NCBI GenBank assembly: GCA_010094025.1
Contig: ML991802.1
Coordinates: forward strand, 124,001-188,000
From: Viridothelium virens
Lineage: Eukaryota > Ascomycota > Dothideomycetes > Trypetheliales > Trypetheliaceae
Direction: 5' to 3'
DNA length: 64,000 nucleotides
The notes under the pieces were generated by a model. That model worked only from the letters and a program-made list of their open reading frames with translations, ran no database searches and had not been told where the DNA came from. Below are positions 53,368 to 64,000 of this stretch, in pieces (positions within the stretch are counted from its first letter, which is position 1; each line of letters starts with the position of its first letter). Both the position numbers and the translations under genes were made by a program.

Positions 53368-54650
53368 GTCCAGAGTGCTGTGCGGTAAAGGCGTTAGCAC
53401 ATCGGACGAAGTAAACGGGGAGAACGGTGGAGGATCAAAAAGCTGCAGGAACAAAGCGCGTGGCTTCAGTGTGCTCTCACCTTCTGTTTCAGGAACAAAG
53501 AGCTGTAGTCCGGAAATTCGGTCAAGAGTTAGATTCGAGGATGGGCGGGTAAGAAGGCAGAGGTAAAGAGCTAGACTCGTCACCGGAGGATCGAGGGAGA
53601 TCAGAAACAAGATTCGGTGACCTGAACGTGTCGTGTGCGCAGGCCAAAGTCCCAAGCGCAACCAGGAACGACAGTGACAGGATCGGTGTCGAAAGAGATT
53701 CTTCTTTTTTTATCGATTTTCAAATTTTTTTGTGCCGATGATAGACCGGGTCTTTTTTCTGGATGTGGGAAAGAGGTCAGACGCGACAGTCTGTCCAAAG
53801 CTGGGTGTGAGTTGACGCTGGCAGGGTGAAAAAAGTAAACGGGGCAAAAATATTTTAAGGGCAACAGAAAGCTGGCAGCGGGGACCAGCATCGGCTCACG
53901 TGAATCCGTCACACCCTCAGTACCTTCCCACAATCTGTTCTGGTAACCTGGGTAGGTGCCTATGGTAGCAACAGGCGCTACGAAAATGTTTGGTCTGGCC
54001 ACGAGCCGCCCCTTCTCAGATCATGCGCCTACCCTCTTTGCTGTGCTCATCACCAAATCCTCCACGGTAGCGACCTCCCGACAACTGGCCACAGTCTCGA
54101 CACGCCAACTTTGACAAGCCAAACCCAGTGATGGAAGCAGAGTTACCGGCTCCGAGGTGTTACAAAAGTACTGATGCCAAGATCAATTCCAATAACTTAC
54201 ATGTGCATAATGATGCAGAGGCAGGTCAACTGTCCCAATTGGCTGAGCCTATCTGTAGACTAGAAACATTCACTCTGCGGGTGTCAAACAAAGGCACCTG
54301 TTACAGGGCATGTTTTGATAGGATCAATCCAATAAAACCCATACAAATATCAATGCCTCGGAGCATCCCACAAGGTTTCGGGTAGTGATTCCGGTATGTC
54401 TCAAATATTCAACACCCTGGATGTGACAGATATGAAGGAGGAAGAAGACGTCACAAGTAGTGATTTGCTCGATGTCGGGATTGCTCTAGATTCTAGACCT
54501 ACATACCAAACAGAAATATTTACATGAGCGATCCTTCCCCATCTCCTCACCATTGTCCAAGTTTGCAATCTAAAACAGAATGGGTATCCAAAAAAGGCAG
54601 TCATCGAATGAAATAAAACCATGGTGCATCATCATCGTCATCGTCGTCAC
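53368..54650. promoter_or_regulatory. PAB1 leader and promoter region, with A-rich tract
   Basis: Besides the inferred leader intron, the PAB1 sense strand has a conspicuous A-rich segment at 53731-53702 (AAAAAAATTTGAAAATCG followed by ATAAAAAAAG), with another A run (AGAAAAAAG) near 53755. Downstream of the neighbouring 1402-residue protein gene (54400-54650) I see only its 3' flank. Confidence 0.45.
53378..53480 (-). other. Probable 5' UTR intron of PAB1
   Basis: On the minus strand GTGAGAGC at 53480 is a good donor, and GCTAACGCC...CCGCACAG ending at 53378 supplies a branch point and acceptor, 11 nt before the ATG at 53367. Leader introns are common in highly expressed fungal genes. Splicing is inferred from signals only. 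Confidence 0.55.
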
Positions 54651-57600
54651 TCATTCCTGCAGACTCTCATCCCATCCTCCCTTTTCCAGAAGAAACCGCT
54701 CCACCCTACCCTTGCACTGGCCCAGGCCCTTTCCTAATGCTTCTGCCCATTGTCCTTCCACCAAAGCCACCTTCTCTTTCAGATCAACCGTCAGCCTCGC
54801 CTCTTCGTCCTGCCTCACAGCCTTCATCTCCCGATCCACACTTGCAAAGTCTTCGCCCGCGAGATACCGCTGCATCTCCAGTAGCCTCGACCCTGCCGTC
54901 ATGACTCCGGTCTTCACCTCATGCAGCAGACACAGCAGATTGATCTGGCTCTCGATAAACTGATACGCGGACTTCTGCGCGTGTGCCAGCAGACTGTACA
55001 GATACTGCATCGGAAACTCGTGATACGACGGATTCTCCTCGTACTCCTGCGGCGGGATCTGAATCTCGAAGCCCTCCAGCCCACTCCCCGGCACCTTCTG
55101 CACCACCGCCAACAAGCCCGGCGCAATATCCCAGAACGCACTAAGCTGGACCTCGACGCCCCTCGTGACGTTCTCCTCGACGACAGCATGGAACTCCTCG
55201 AACCGGCGCAACGTCTCCGTCGCAAACGCCACCCGCCGATCCTGCTTATCCCTCGCGAAGAAATCCTCCGCCTCCGCCACCTTCTCCGCGTTCCCCACCA
55301 GCCGGTACGGCGTCACGACGACCGCGCGATACAGCTCGTCCTGCTCCGCCTGCAGCTCGAACATCTCCTTCTGCAGCACCTCGCGGCTCTCGAACAGCCA
55401 CTTCAGCAGCGTCAGGCGCTCGAGCAGCTCCGGCTGCTCGTCGCCTTCCTCCTGCGTGCGCGTCGGGTTCGAGTCGCGCGCGTCGCTCTTCAGGTTGCTG
55501 CGGATCTGGTCGATGCATGCTGTTGCCTTGGTGATGCGCTCGGAGTACCACGCGTGTAGGGGCTGCATGACGTCTGCTTTGAAGGCGGAGAAGTCGGCTT
55601 TGGTGAGCTCGGTCGTGCGTCGGTGCTGGGCGGCGTCGAAGTCGGATTCGGCGGCGGCGGCGGAGGCGAAGGACATGGTGCCGTCCTGAATTTGGGCCTG
55701 GATGTTGCGGCGCATGTCGCGGCGTTGTTTTTCTTGACGCTCTTTTTCTTGGTCGTGGCGGGAGGTGACCTTCTCTTTGTACCGCTTCTTGATTTCCTCG
55801 GCTTCTGTCAGATCGCTGAGGGATCGTTGGTTTGTACGGATGGAAGTTAGCTCTGGATGGTTGTTGTTCACGGCAGGATAGTGTCGAGGATAGGGCGGTG
55901 GGAGGGTAACCAGCCGTGAAACGTCCAGTTTCCAAGGATCTGGAGTTGCCGGGGCAGAGTGAGCCCAGCCCTGACTAAACGATGATGGAGAAGGCGTCAC
56001 GGTTTGGTCGTGCCAGCCAGTCTTTTCGGGAGGATATTCGCCAGATTGACTGGATCCAGCGGTTTGCGTGCCACCACTTGGCAACGGTGAGTACTGCTGC
56101 TCAGCCTCCCATTGCAGGTGTTCCCGGGCCTCCCGCGGGAGTCCCATGTATTTCGACTCGCGTTTCGTCCGTTCAAGTTTCTGACTGTGGCCTGTTGAAC
56201 CTTCGGCGCTAGCTTCCCACCAACGGCTTGTAGACCTCCCTCTCGAATCTTCCTCTTCCGGCGCTGTACTCATGGCCATGCTTGGAATTGGTGATAGACT
56301 GGGTTCAAAAGCGCGAACGTGTTGTTGCGAATCTCCCTTGAGTTTCGAAATTCCTTTCATACTCCCCGGAGAGTCTGGCTCCGTCCCAGGCGTATAATTA
56401 GTGAAAGAGGACGCTGGACTCGGTGCTGTTGCACTGCTATTTTCTGTATACGGTTCGGATGCCGCCGAATAGTTTTGACCTTCAGCTGGCGGTATCGAAG
56501 AGGTGTCAATGCTTGACTGCTTTCCACTTGCCAAAGGTCGCCACATGTCCCGCGTGAGATCGATTATATCGCCAGCCATAGCATCAAACGCAGATGAATA
56601 CCGATCCCTCCTCAATCGTGATTCGTTGACGACGAACTCTGCGAATAGCTCCAATCGCTCCCTGTCCGACTGTGCAGCAGCTTCTCTTTCAGCAAACTTG
56701 CGGTGTCTTTCCAAGGAAGAAAGGACAAAGGCATTTGATGCAGGCGATGAGTCAGCTGGTGCACTTGAACGGGAGAATTGAGCTTTGGAAGGAGTAGAGG
56801 GCGCATGTGCAAGAGCAGCATTAAGAGATGCATGCGGCGGATAGGAAGCGGTGCGGTCAGTATTTTGGCTCATCGATCCCGACAATGCCGGTGATTTAGG
56901 TCCTCTGATTGATCTGGGAGAAAGTGGCGTCCCGGTGGATCCAGACGCAGGCCCTGGTGATGCAAGGCCAGATCTTGTATCAGGCCGTGAAGTTTCTCGT
57001 ACGGGCGAGAACGGAGGTATAGAAGCTGCAGGCTTTGTTGAAATAGTAAGTGGCTTCTTTCCGCCCTGCCTTGGTGTCGAACTAGAGCCTGAGGACGATC
57101 CGCTATCCCCTTGCTCCTGTTGAGATTTCGTCTTTGATTGCGAGTCCCTACTAGCCTGCCCTTTACTCGCACTCGTTGGTGCCGATTGATCTGCTGCATG
57201 CTGTCGCTGGCTCTCATTACCCAAGCTTAGATCCGTAGGTTTTGCTGCTCTCATATCTTCCGCCCATGGATTGTTGCTACTGCGAGGCTCTACAGCTGTT
57301 TGAGCCTCCGTCATTCTTTCTCGTGCCGCTCTGCTCTCGCTTCGCCTCTCTCGGATTCCCCTTGCACTTGTCTGCCGACGAGCTGGCGTCCTAGTCAACC
57401 CAGCACCTGTAGAAGAGGACGGATGTGCAGTTCGTGGCTCTGTTGACCGAAGTCTGGTTGACGCACCCTCCCGAACAACTGCACTTTGTGGACCTCGCGT
57501 ACTTGGCGACCCGTTGCCATAGCTTGTGTCAATGTGTAGACCTCCACCGAGACTCCTTGGACTCGGCCCACTCTGTTCTTCAACCCAATCGGCTGGTGTG

Positions 57601-59036
57601 GGTGGGATTGGAGAGAGCATGGGTGGGGCATTTACATTCGGTCTTCGAGGTGCAGGCGCGCTCACTGCGGTGGTCGAAGGATCAGATGAGGAGCCAGACC
57701 GCTCCATTCGCTCTGATACCCTACTTGTACTCTGTGAACGGGAAGTTGGGGGTGGCCCTGGGGGAGGTGGTGGCAACGGCATCCCCGGTTCCCAACCGGC
57801 AAGTCTAGTAGGGGATCTCAGCCCTGACCCATCACTCTCTGAGGGGCTGACTATGCCCAAAGTTCCAGTTGAAGCGGCTCTTCGAGCCCCGGGCGCACGC
57901 CCAGAAAGAGGCTCCACTGAAGAGGCATGGTAACCAGATTGGCTCAAAACTTCGTGACTAAATAGCTGTCAGAACAAGCAAAACAAATGAAAGCTAAATC
58001 TCGCTTACGACGTAACAATTTCAAGGTTGTTCGGTGGCCGACCTGGACCCCTCATTAAAGCATCATTCGTGTTCTGCGAAAGCGCTTCGATTGCATTTGG
58101 GGGCGCGGACTGTTCATGTTGGCGGCTGCGACCCGTTAATGCAGACAACAAACGAGAGCTTCCAGACCGTGAAGCGGAATGATCCCTCTGCCCTGCTCTG
58201 GGGGGTGGAGGTGGAAAAGCGGGTCCAGATGAAGGGACAGGCGAGTTGTGAACACTGGAAGATGCTTGGTACGATGGCGCACTTATGGGATAATTGCTTG
58301 GTGAATGCCTCTGCAAAGAGGCCACCGAGTTGCCTGAGCCGTATTGCCCATCTGCCCGCGGCACAGACGGATCTTGAGGGAAAGCTCCGATCCCAACTTG
58401 CGGAGTAGTGTGTGCACTATGTGTTACAGTGTTTGTGGGATTTGGCGAATATGGTGGAGGGGGAGATGGTAGTAATGCTAGAAGAGTCATTTATCAGCAA
58501 TCCATTACCTCGAAAACTTGTAGAAATGGGCAGACATAAGATGCGTCCGTGAATCAACATCCCCAATGAGTGTGCGACTACGGAATCAGAGCGATAATCG
58601 TACCTTCGTTCCCAGAAGCATCCCGAAGCCCATGACCCGCCGCACCAACTCGAGATGAAGGAGTATAAGACGCGTAGCCTCTTCCCACAGCTGAGCCGTC
58701 ACGTTGCCATTCTTGAGGGTTGTACGGCACCATGGGAGACTGTCCTCGCCGAGTCGCCATCGGAGGTGCCAGCCGTGAAGCTGGGGACGACAACGACGAT
58801 GTATTCGACGTATTTGACCCCTCCCACGGTGAGAATGAAGTACTCAGAGCGGTGCGAGGGGTCGAAGGAGTTTGTGTGAACCCATAGGCGTGTCCCAAAT
58901 GCTGTGAATCGCTGAACTCCGTGTTGATCGTAGGAGGCTGCAGCATGCGGCGACGCGAGGGCCCGTCCTGTGCGTGCTGTGTCGCAGGGAAGGGGGTTTG
59001 GCCTGGGGGAGAACTGGGCCCATATCTGGGATCCAT
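54651..59036 (-). CDS. Large low-complexity protein conserved in filamentous fungi, function unknown
   Basis: Three exons give 1402 aa; introns are 58603-58478 (donor GTACGA) and 58008-57958 (acceptor TTTAG). They join GNE to ALLPSPPPPYSPNP and IVTS to HEVLSQSGYHASS. The first 700 residues are Ser/Pro/Thr-rich and disordered, with poly-Pro (PPPPPGPPP), a start MDPRYGPSSPPGQTPFP and many SP sites. From about residue 890 there is an ordered helical part: SSLERHRKFAEREAAAQSDRERLELF, RRDRYSSAFDAMAGDIIDLTRDMW; later a coiled-coil (EEIKKRYKEKVTSRHDQEKE) and a conserved C-terminal helical domain (ADFSAFKADVMQPLHAWYSERI, LTLLKWLFESREVLQKEMFELQAEQDELY, FPMQYLYSLLAHAQKSAYQFIESQINLLCLLHEV). I recognise it as a conserved fungal protein but know no function; a scaffold is possible. 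Confidence 0.85.
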
Positions 59037-60116
59037 CTTGGAGAAGCGCGACTGGCTGATGCCGCTCAGCGCTTAAGTGAAGCTATGCCATCGAGCCCGT
59101 CCGCTTGGGAATGATCCAGACTCGCGCTTCGCACAGACAAGATTGGCCTTCCGTGCCACTTAATAAGATACAATCGAGACCCAATTCTTACAGGATGAGG
59201 AGACAACTTACTACCAAGCAGCCGCAAAAGCCTCAGACCAAAAAGCAAGAGTAAGAGCGGAGGAGAGTTGGGAGAGGTCATAGGCCGGGCGATTCAATAG
59301 CGGAGCCCACCATACACGAAGGAGTAACTTCAATTGGCTAAGTGCTGTGACGCTCCTGCAGGCTGGGGTCACAATTCTGGCCGTCCACCCGCCCCTGTTC
59401 TATTGATGAAAGCACTCCTGCTCCAGCCTTTCCTAAAGAGCTCAAGTGCCCGTATGTGTGAAGTCGATTACTCTTGTCGTCAGCAAATCAGCGGGTATGA
59501 CCGAGGCCGCCGCACAATGTAGAAAAGCCACTTCAGCGCTACTAGTTGGCTCCGTGCACAGAGACCACAGACCCTGAGACGTTAAGGATCTTCGACGCAC
59601 CGTTATTTGGCATGGGTACGGAGTACAGACCTGCATCGTGAAAGATTCTCCCGAGCTTTTCAACGACTAGGATATGACAGCAACAAACTCCATGGGTCTG
59701 CCCGGCCGATCTAATCGGCAATGTGGATTCTTCCTGGGGGCATTTCAGTCACGGTGCACATTGCGTCTGTGATGCCTGCTTGTTATAAAAATAGATACCT
59801 TACGGAAGACTCCGCAGGTGCAGCATGGACAACAAAATCAATGTCATACACCAACATGCAGCTGCGACTCTCGGGATTCAATGGTCCGTTCATTCTACCT
59901 GAGAGCCAGCTCTGTGCCTCCACGAACGAACCCCCAAAATCTTCACTCAATTTGGACTTGCATACATACAGACAATCTCTGGGCTGCTGCATCATTGGCC
60001 ATGCTTCTTGTGGATATCAATTACCTTCTGTACCTCCTCATAACTTCCCAAGAAGATGCCTGATCTGTCATGAATATGTTCTGGCACAACCTCCAGCATG
60101 CGTGTCATCTTACTAT
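59037..60116. promoter_or_regulatory. Intergenic, promoter of the 1402-aa protein and FBP1 3' flank
   Basis: No gene is recognised. Open frames at 59721-60146 (plus) and 59783-59995 (minus) have no known motif. Confidence 0.4.
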
Positions 60117-61208
60117 TTACTGCTTGGCCTCCGGCTGCATTTTTAAATTAGATCTCACTTCGCCAAAAATCCGAGGAGACTTACCATTCTCAAATACCAT
60201 GGCCATTGGTGCACATTCATAGAGAATGCGCAGCTTACCTTTCGGACTTTTCTTGTCTGCCGGATAAGCAAAGATACCCCCGTAGAGTAACGTTCGATAG
60301 GCATCAGCTACCATGGACCCAATATACCTGGAACTGTAGGGCTTGCCACCCTCTTCCTGAGGGTATTTGAGACTGTCGATCCATGCCTTTACTGGCTCAT
60401 CCCAATATAGACTGTTACCCTCGTTGCACGAGTATATCGCTCTCTTCTTTGGCATTATCATGTTCGGATGTGTCAGAATGAATTCTCCGACGCCATTGTC
60501 CATTGTGAAGCCATTCACGGTACCTCCTTTCATGGTGATCACAAGCTGAGCGGAAGCGCCATACATTGTAAAGCCCGAGGCCACGAGATCTGTACCTGGT
60601 TTGAGTAAGTCTTCCTTTGTACCCTTGGCTCCCTCTGCCAATTTGTAGATTCCAAAGATGGTTCCGACCGAGACACCGGCATCCAGGTTGGAAGATCCAT
60701 CTATAGGGTCGCACACAACCGCATATCTTGCATGAGGATTTTCATGAAATACGAGAGCCTCCTCTTCTTCTTCTGAGACCAGTATCCGAACACGTCCCGA
60801 GCTTCTCATCGAGCTGACAAAGAGGTCATTGCCAATGACATCAAGCTTTTTCTGATCGTCGCCTGTTGTGTTTGAGGATCCTGCAAGACCAGAAAGCTTG
60901 AGGAGTGGGTCAGCCATTTGATCGAAAAGGGCCTGGCTGACAGTGCACAAACATTGATTAAAGATGCTCGTCGAATGTAGTATGCGATGCTTTTGAAAGA
61001 AAATTGTAGAGCATGGCACAAAAGTCTGCAATTGATGGTCAGCATTGCGATCGTATGCAAGAGCGGCCAATACAGACGTAAAATCCCCTGTTGCCTCCTT
61101 GTGTTTTGCTTGCTCTTCAGTGAGAAACCTGGTCAGGGTGACAATTTCTGTGTTGATTCTCTCAGCACCAGCTGGTCCAGGCTCTCCATTCGAGCCGTTA
61201 GTAGCCAT
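60117..61208 (-). CDS. FBP1: Fructose-1,6-bisphosphatase
   Basis: This is the key irreversible enzyme of gluconeogenesis, removing the 1-phosphate of fructose 1,6-bisphosphate. The start is MATNGSNGEPGPAGAERINTEIVTLTRFLTEEQ. Two introns fit, 61077-61026 (donor GTCTGT) and 60952-60897 (donor GTTTGT), restoring ATGDFTLLCHALQFSFKSIAYYIRRASLIN and LSGLAGSSNTTGDDQKKLDVIGNDLF. Active-site motifs are CDPIDGSSNLDAGVSVGTIFGIY (metal-binding DPxDGS), GFTMYGASAQLV, RYIGSMVADAYRTLLYGGIFAYP and the signature GKLRILYECAPMA. Product 327 aa, slightly short of typical (about 350), with a C-terminus RSNLKMQPEAKQ. Without splicing, the second intron would hide the conserved IRRASLIN segment. In ascomycetes this gene is usually repressed by glucose; no specific promoter site is claimed. 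Confidence 0.97.
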   Translation of the reverse strand: MATNGSNGEPGPAGAERINTEIVTLTRFLTEEQAKHKEATGDFTSVLAALAYDRNADHQLQTFVPCSTIFFQKHRILHSTSIFNQCLCTVSQALFDQMADPLLKLSGLAGSSNTTGDDQKKLDVIGNDLFVSSMRSSGRVRILVSEEEEEALVFHENPHARYAVVCDPIDGSSNLDAGVSVGTIFGIYKLAEGAKGTKEDLLKPGTDLVASGFTMYGASAQLVITMKGGTVNGFTMDNGVGEFILTHPNMIMPKKRAIYSCNEGNSLYWDEPVKAWIDSLKYPQEEGGKPYSSRYIGSMVADAYRTLLYGGIFAYPADKKSPKGKLRILYECAPMAMVFENGKSPRIFGEVRSNLKMQPEAKQ

Positions 61209-62629
61209 GTTGAGTCAGGATCGGCTGCGGCACAATGGTGTTGGAGAACTGAATGATCAAAAGAGAAAGTGGAGAAGAACTTTGGGAGGTCAATTGATGA
61301 CTTCACAGGGAAAAAAATCACTTGACCTCGGATATGCAGACTGGTCACTAAGTCAACGGGGGCGCAAGAGTGGGAGCTGTATAAGCTACGGTCTACGATG
61401 AATAGAAGGAGAAATGAGCAAGGGCGACTCGCGTATTCCGAGGTCCGCTGAAACTGCCGGTAACAACACAATAACGGCATTCACCCACGACGAAGTCCCC
61501 AAGGTAGGCACCTTTGGATGGAGGGGCAGCTTAGCTTCTAGGCGGGGGAAGGTACCCCGAGATGTTCCGCGCACTGGCATGCCTTCTGGTTGATATCGGA
61601 GGAGGACGGAGCATTGGCAAATAATGTGCGTCTATATGCTGAGGCCGGAATTCTGACAACAAAAGGCCTGAATACATCCTAGGCGGGAATCCTATAGGTA
61701 GAGCAGACCTGTTGACATAATCTCGTCGGTGTAAGGAGGAAGGAAGCCAATGTGCGGTAAGATTCGTTAGATTAATCAGCGAAATCATTCGCAGCCGCAC
61801 TATGCCGTTTGAGCTCTAGAGCTACGACGTTACCTCAGAGTCCTCACACCAGGACATCGAAAATTCCTTTCCCGCGACAACTCTGCATCGAAAGGTTGTG
61901 AAAGCAGTCTTTACACGCAGCACTGGCTGCTGCATCTCATTCACTACAAGGTCAGTTGCTTTCATCTTTGATCGTTATCTATTTGATGATTTGTCGAACC
62001 ATAAACTAGAGTCTTTGACTCCAAGGAGAATGAAACCTTTCACGCACGTCAGTCTGATCGATACATTATGACCCATACATATCTGAGGGGTATCTTTTTC
62101 GAGTCTGACTGATGTCTTGCAGAGAATTCGAAAGACACGACTGATCTGGCCCTCCGTTCAAGTAACCGTATGTGACATTACTGTAAGTTACAAAGATATC
62201 CTAGCATCGATACCTGAGTTGAAGGATGATCATTCGTACACTGTACGCTGGAAATTACCGACCGAGACCTTGGGGTCGTTGGCGACAACTATTGGCTATT
62301 TCTGATTCAAAGCTCCTTTTTTTTCTTTCTTTCTGAACGGTCGGTAACACCGGATATGTGCTGATATCTTCCAAGGCAAGGTTCGCCGGTATGGCCACTT
62401 CCGCCAATCAGTCTCTGTATGTCGACCTTCTAATACCTTGCGATCTACTCAATGATGAAGCGGCACTGGGCTCCGAAGTTTGAATGAGCAGACACGCCCT
62501 TTTGTGACAGGCCTAGAAAACCTGGTCTACTGAACGAAAGCTTTGATGCATTATGGATCCGTCACCTAAGTGAGCGAGGCTTATTTTCCTTCACTGTGGT
62601 CTAGTGAGCAGATACTGCCTTTGCCTTCT
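61209..62629. promoter_or_regulatory. FBP1 promoter and unexplained downstream sequence
   Basis: The part next to 61209 is the FBP1 promoter. A plus-strand frame at 62117-62305 (RKTRLIWPSVQVTVCDITVS) is too short to call. Several strong donor-like words (GTATGT, GTAAGT) occur between 62160 and 62420 and may belong to the candidate gene downstream. Confidence 0.35.
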
Positions 62630-63163
62630 CCTCCCTATGCACGGTGATGCCGACCCAGTTGCTTTCGTCAACTCCTCAGATTTGGGCTGGTATGTGTCTA
62701 CCATTCTCTTTGCCTTCCTCTCCTTCCCTGCAATTTTGTGATGAACTCTAGATGACGAGTCTTATTCGAGCACCTCGATGCAGACACCAATAATTATTAC
62801 CATTCATGCATTTCTGAATCGCACTCTTCTTTCAACGACAGCGCTTCTTTGTGAGTGACAATAACTGACCACAAGCAGCAAAGAGGATCATGGAGTCGAA
62901 ATACCCAATAACGAACCAAATCTGTACGTATCTAGCACGATCAGAGCTCGATGTGGATGTTAGGATGAGCCTAGAAAAAAATGACAAGCATATGTCCGAG
63001 TCGCCAACAGGCTTCCAAGACGAGAAAATTCTACAATCTGAACCTCAAATTCACAACTCGAAGTGATCCACCGGCTTTCGTACTCAGACTTACCAAAAAC
63101 AGGCTGTACTACGACGAGCTGTGGAAAGTCCTTTGGGGCATTACCGGAAGACGTATGTGGTGA
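62630..63163 (+). CDS. Candidate multi-exon gene, unresolved
   Basis: I do not recognise a family. Several plus-strand pieces look coding and are flanked by splice-like signals. One piece before GTATGTGTC (62689) is followed by a CTCTAG acceptor and a piece at 62752-62849 ending at GTGAGTGAC. An acceptor CAAGCAG (about 62879) opens a frame reading KRIMESKYPITNQICTYLAR, SELDVDVRMSLEKNDKHMSE. A different frame from about 63008 reads SKTRKFYNLNLKFTTRSDPP, AFVLRLTKNRLYYDELWKVL before a stop at 63163. The pieces do not assemble into one model with matching phases, so the gene may be decayed, fast-evolving, or just chance. Confidence 0.25.
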
Positions 63164-63498
63164 GAAGATATTTCTTACTTGACATTGTTGCAGCTTATGC
63201 TATGATGATCTTTTCATATTCTCACGACGGTCGACATAGCTAGATACTAGCATTGATGAGAATGCCCGTGACAGGGCTTGAATCTGATCTTTCCATTTGC
63301 TCTCCTTACTTCCTAGGAACTTCGAGACGATCCTCAGAAAAGGCTAACGGACAAACATAGGCACACAATCAAGAGAGACCTAATTGCCACTTCATAGGAT
63401 AGCGAACCTCCAGACCAACGCCGATGCTCACTGCAACACATCATACAATTCAAAACTGACCCCCAGGTCAGACTCCGTAATGAAAATCTAGGGACATT
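63164..63498. other. Intergenic, 3' flank of the centrin gene
   Basis: Nothing recognisable is present apart from the expected 3' UTR of the minus-strand centrin gene. Confidence 0.4.
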
Positions 63499-63963
63499 TC
63501 AGTTCAAGCAGATGCTCAAGAATTCGTCTCGATCTATGGCGCCATCACCATCCATATCAAATTCATCAATCATGGCTCTCAATTCCTCTTCCTGCAATCC
63601 TTCGCCCAGTTCTCTCGCCACTCGCCTGAGATCCTGATGTGTGATTTTGCCCTTCCCACCCTCATCGAACAGCTCAAAGGCTCGTAAGACCTCATCCCGG
63701 GGATCCCTCGCAAGTATTCGCGATGCCATGAGCGTTTCGAATGACTCCTGAGGAAGCAGCAGTCGCGTCGTTGTGCCGGCGAATGCAGCTGACGAGCCAG
63801 CAGCCGCCTTCCCAGCTGCTTTGCTGTTGTTCGCGGATATGCCGTGGGTTTGGAGTATGGACAGAATTTCGGATTTGGGCAGGTCAAAGCCAAGGGCTTT
63901 CATTGCGACTTTGAGTTCGTGGTAGTCGATGTGTTTGTCCCTGTCAAGGTCGAACAGGCCGAA
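63499..63963 (-). CDS. CDC31: Centrin, CDC31-like (3' part, cut by window edge)
   Basis: The last exon of a centrin-type EF-hand protein of the spindle pole body. It begins after an acceptor (GCTAATGACATGCAAAG, ending 63964) with FGLFDLDRDKHIDYHELKVAMKALGF, the end of EF-hand 1 and the centrin-typical linker LPKSEI. EF-hand 2 is replaced by an Ala/Ser-rich stretch (KAAGKAAAGSSAAFAG). EF-hand 3 has the degenerate loop DEGGKGKITHQD, and EF-hand 4 (DMDGDGAIDRDE) is complete. The C-terminus DEFLSICLN is of the CDC31 type. Upstream exons lie outside the window. The altered EF2 region makes it a divergent member; another calmodulin-like protein is possible but less likely. Confidence 0.85.
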   Translation of the reverse strand, partial: FGLFDLDRDKHIDYHELKVAMKALGFDLPKSEILSILQTHGISANNSKAAGKAAAGSSAAFAGTTTRLLLPQESFETLMASRILARDPRDEVLRAFELFDEGGKGKITHQDLRRVARELGEGLQEEELRAMIDEFDMDGDGAIDRDEFLSICLN

Positions 63964-64000
63964 CTTTGCATGTCATTAGCATATGTATTTCTCTCAGCGC

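Noticed and set aside
61022-61080. Unspliced FBP1 reading VLAALAYDRNADHQ
   Set aside because: The conserved continuation LLCHALQFSFKSIAYYIRRA appears only after removing a 52-nt intron, so the unspliced frame is not the protein.
1-64000. tRNA, rRNA, CRISPR arrays and intact transposons
   Set aside because: I scanned both strands for B-box-like GGTTCGAATCC words, rRNA cores, regularly spaced repeats and transposase or reverse-transcriptase motifs and found none I could support by eye.

Overview
This window is nuclear DNA of a filamentous ascomycete (Pezizomycotina; a dothideomycete-like fungus is a reasonable guess, not a demonstration). The evidence is short introns (about 47-126 nt, mostly GT...AG with CTAAC/CTGAC-like branch points), separate promoters for each gene, a C-terminally plugged asco-laccase, Ser/Thr-rich secreted proteins, a Clr5-domain protein, and a NACHT-ankyrin NLR. 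Gene order shows no operons. I found no tRNA, rRNA, CRISPR array or intact transposon.

Layout. 0.4-13 kb: a secreted Ser/Thr-rich wall-type protein (-), a 3.6 kb gene-poor stretch, a laccase (+), the riboflavin gene RIB3 (-) divergent from a mitochondrial EngB-type GTPase (+), and a secreted Apple/PAN-like protein (+). 13-21.6 kb: the mitochondrial FMC1 assembly factor (+), an F-box-like protein (-), a Clr5 protein (-), two head-to-head alpha/beta-hydrolase paralogues of which neither reads cleanly, and an ankyrin protein with an in-frame stop (-). 21.6-32.4 kb: a second gene-poor stretch, a PRISE-type reductase (-), ESCRT-III VPS60 (-), a SIT4-associated SAPS protein (+), and a downstream acidic reading frame whose 5' exon I could not find. 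32.4-41.7 kb: a long intergenic region upstream of a PCL1/2-type cyclin (+), the tRNA 2-thiolation gene NCS6 (+), and a SET-domain protein (-).

42.7-50.1 kb is the most accessory-looking part. A broken DUF7580-type gene (-) lies head to head with an NLR-like gene (+) that joins a helical N-terminus, C2H2-like fingers, a NACHT ATPase and nearly identical 99-nt ankyrin repeats. A degenerate BTB-domain gene follows. Pairing of an NLR with a divergent partner, and a highly self-similar repeat array, are features of fungal non-self recognition loci; the functional reading is inference.

50.9-64 kb returns to conserved housekeeping genes, all on the minus strand: PAB1 (with an inferred 5'-leader intron and an A-rich tract upstream of it), a 1402-residue uncharacterised low-complexity protein, fructose-1,6-bisphosphatase FBP1, and the 3' part of a centrin (CDC31-like) cut by the window edge. 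Exon-intron models given here were built by hand by matching reading frames to splice signals; each stated model gives a coding length divisible by three, except where a break is reported.
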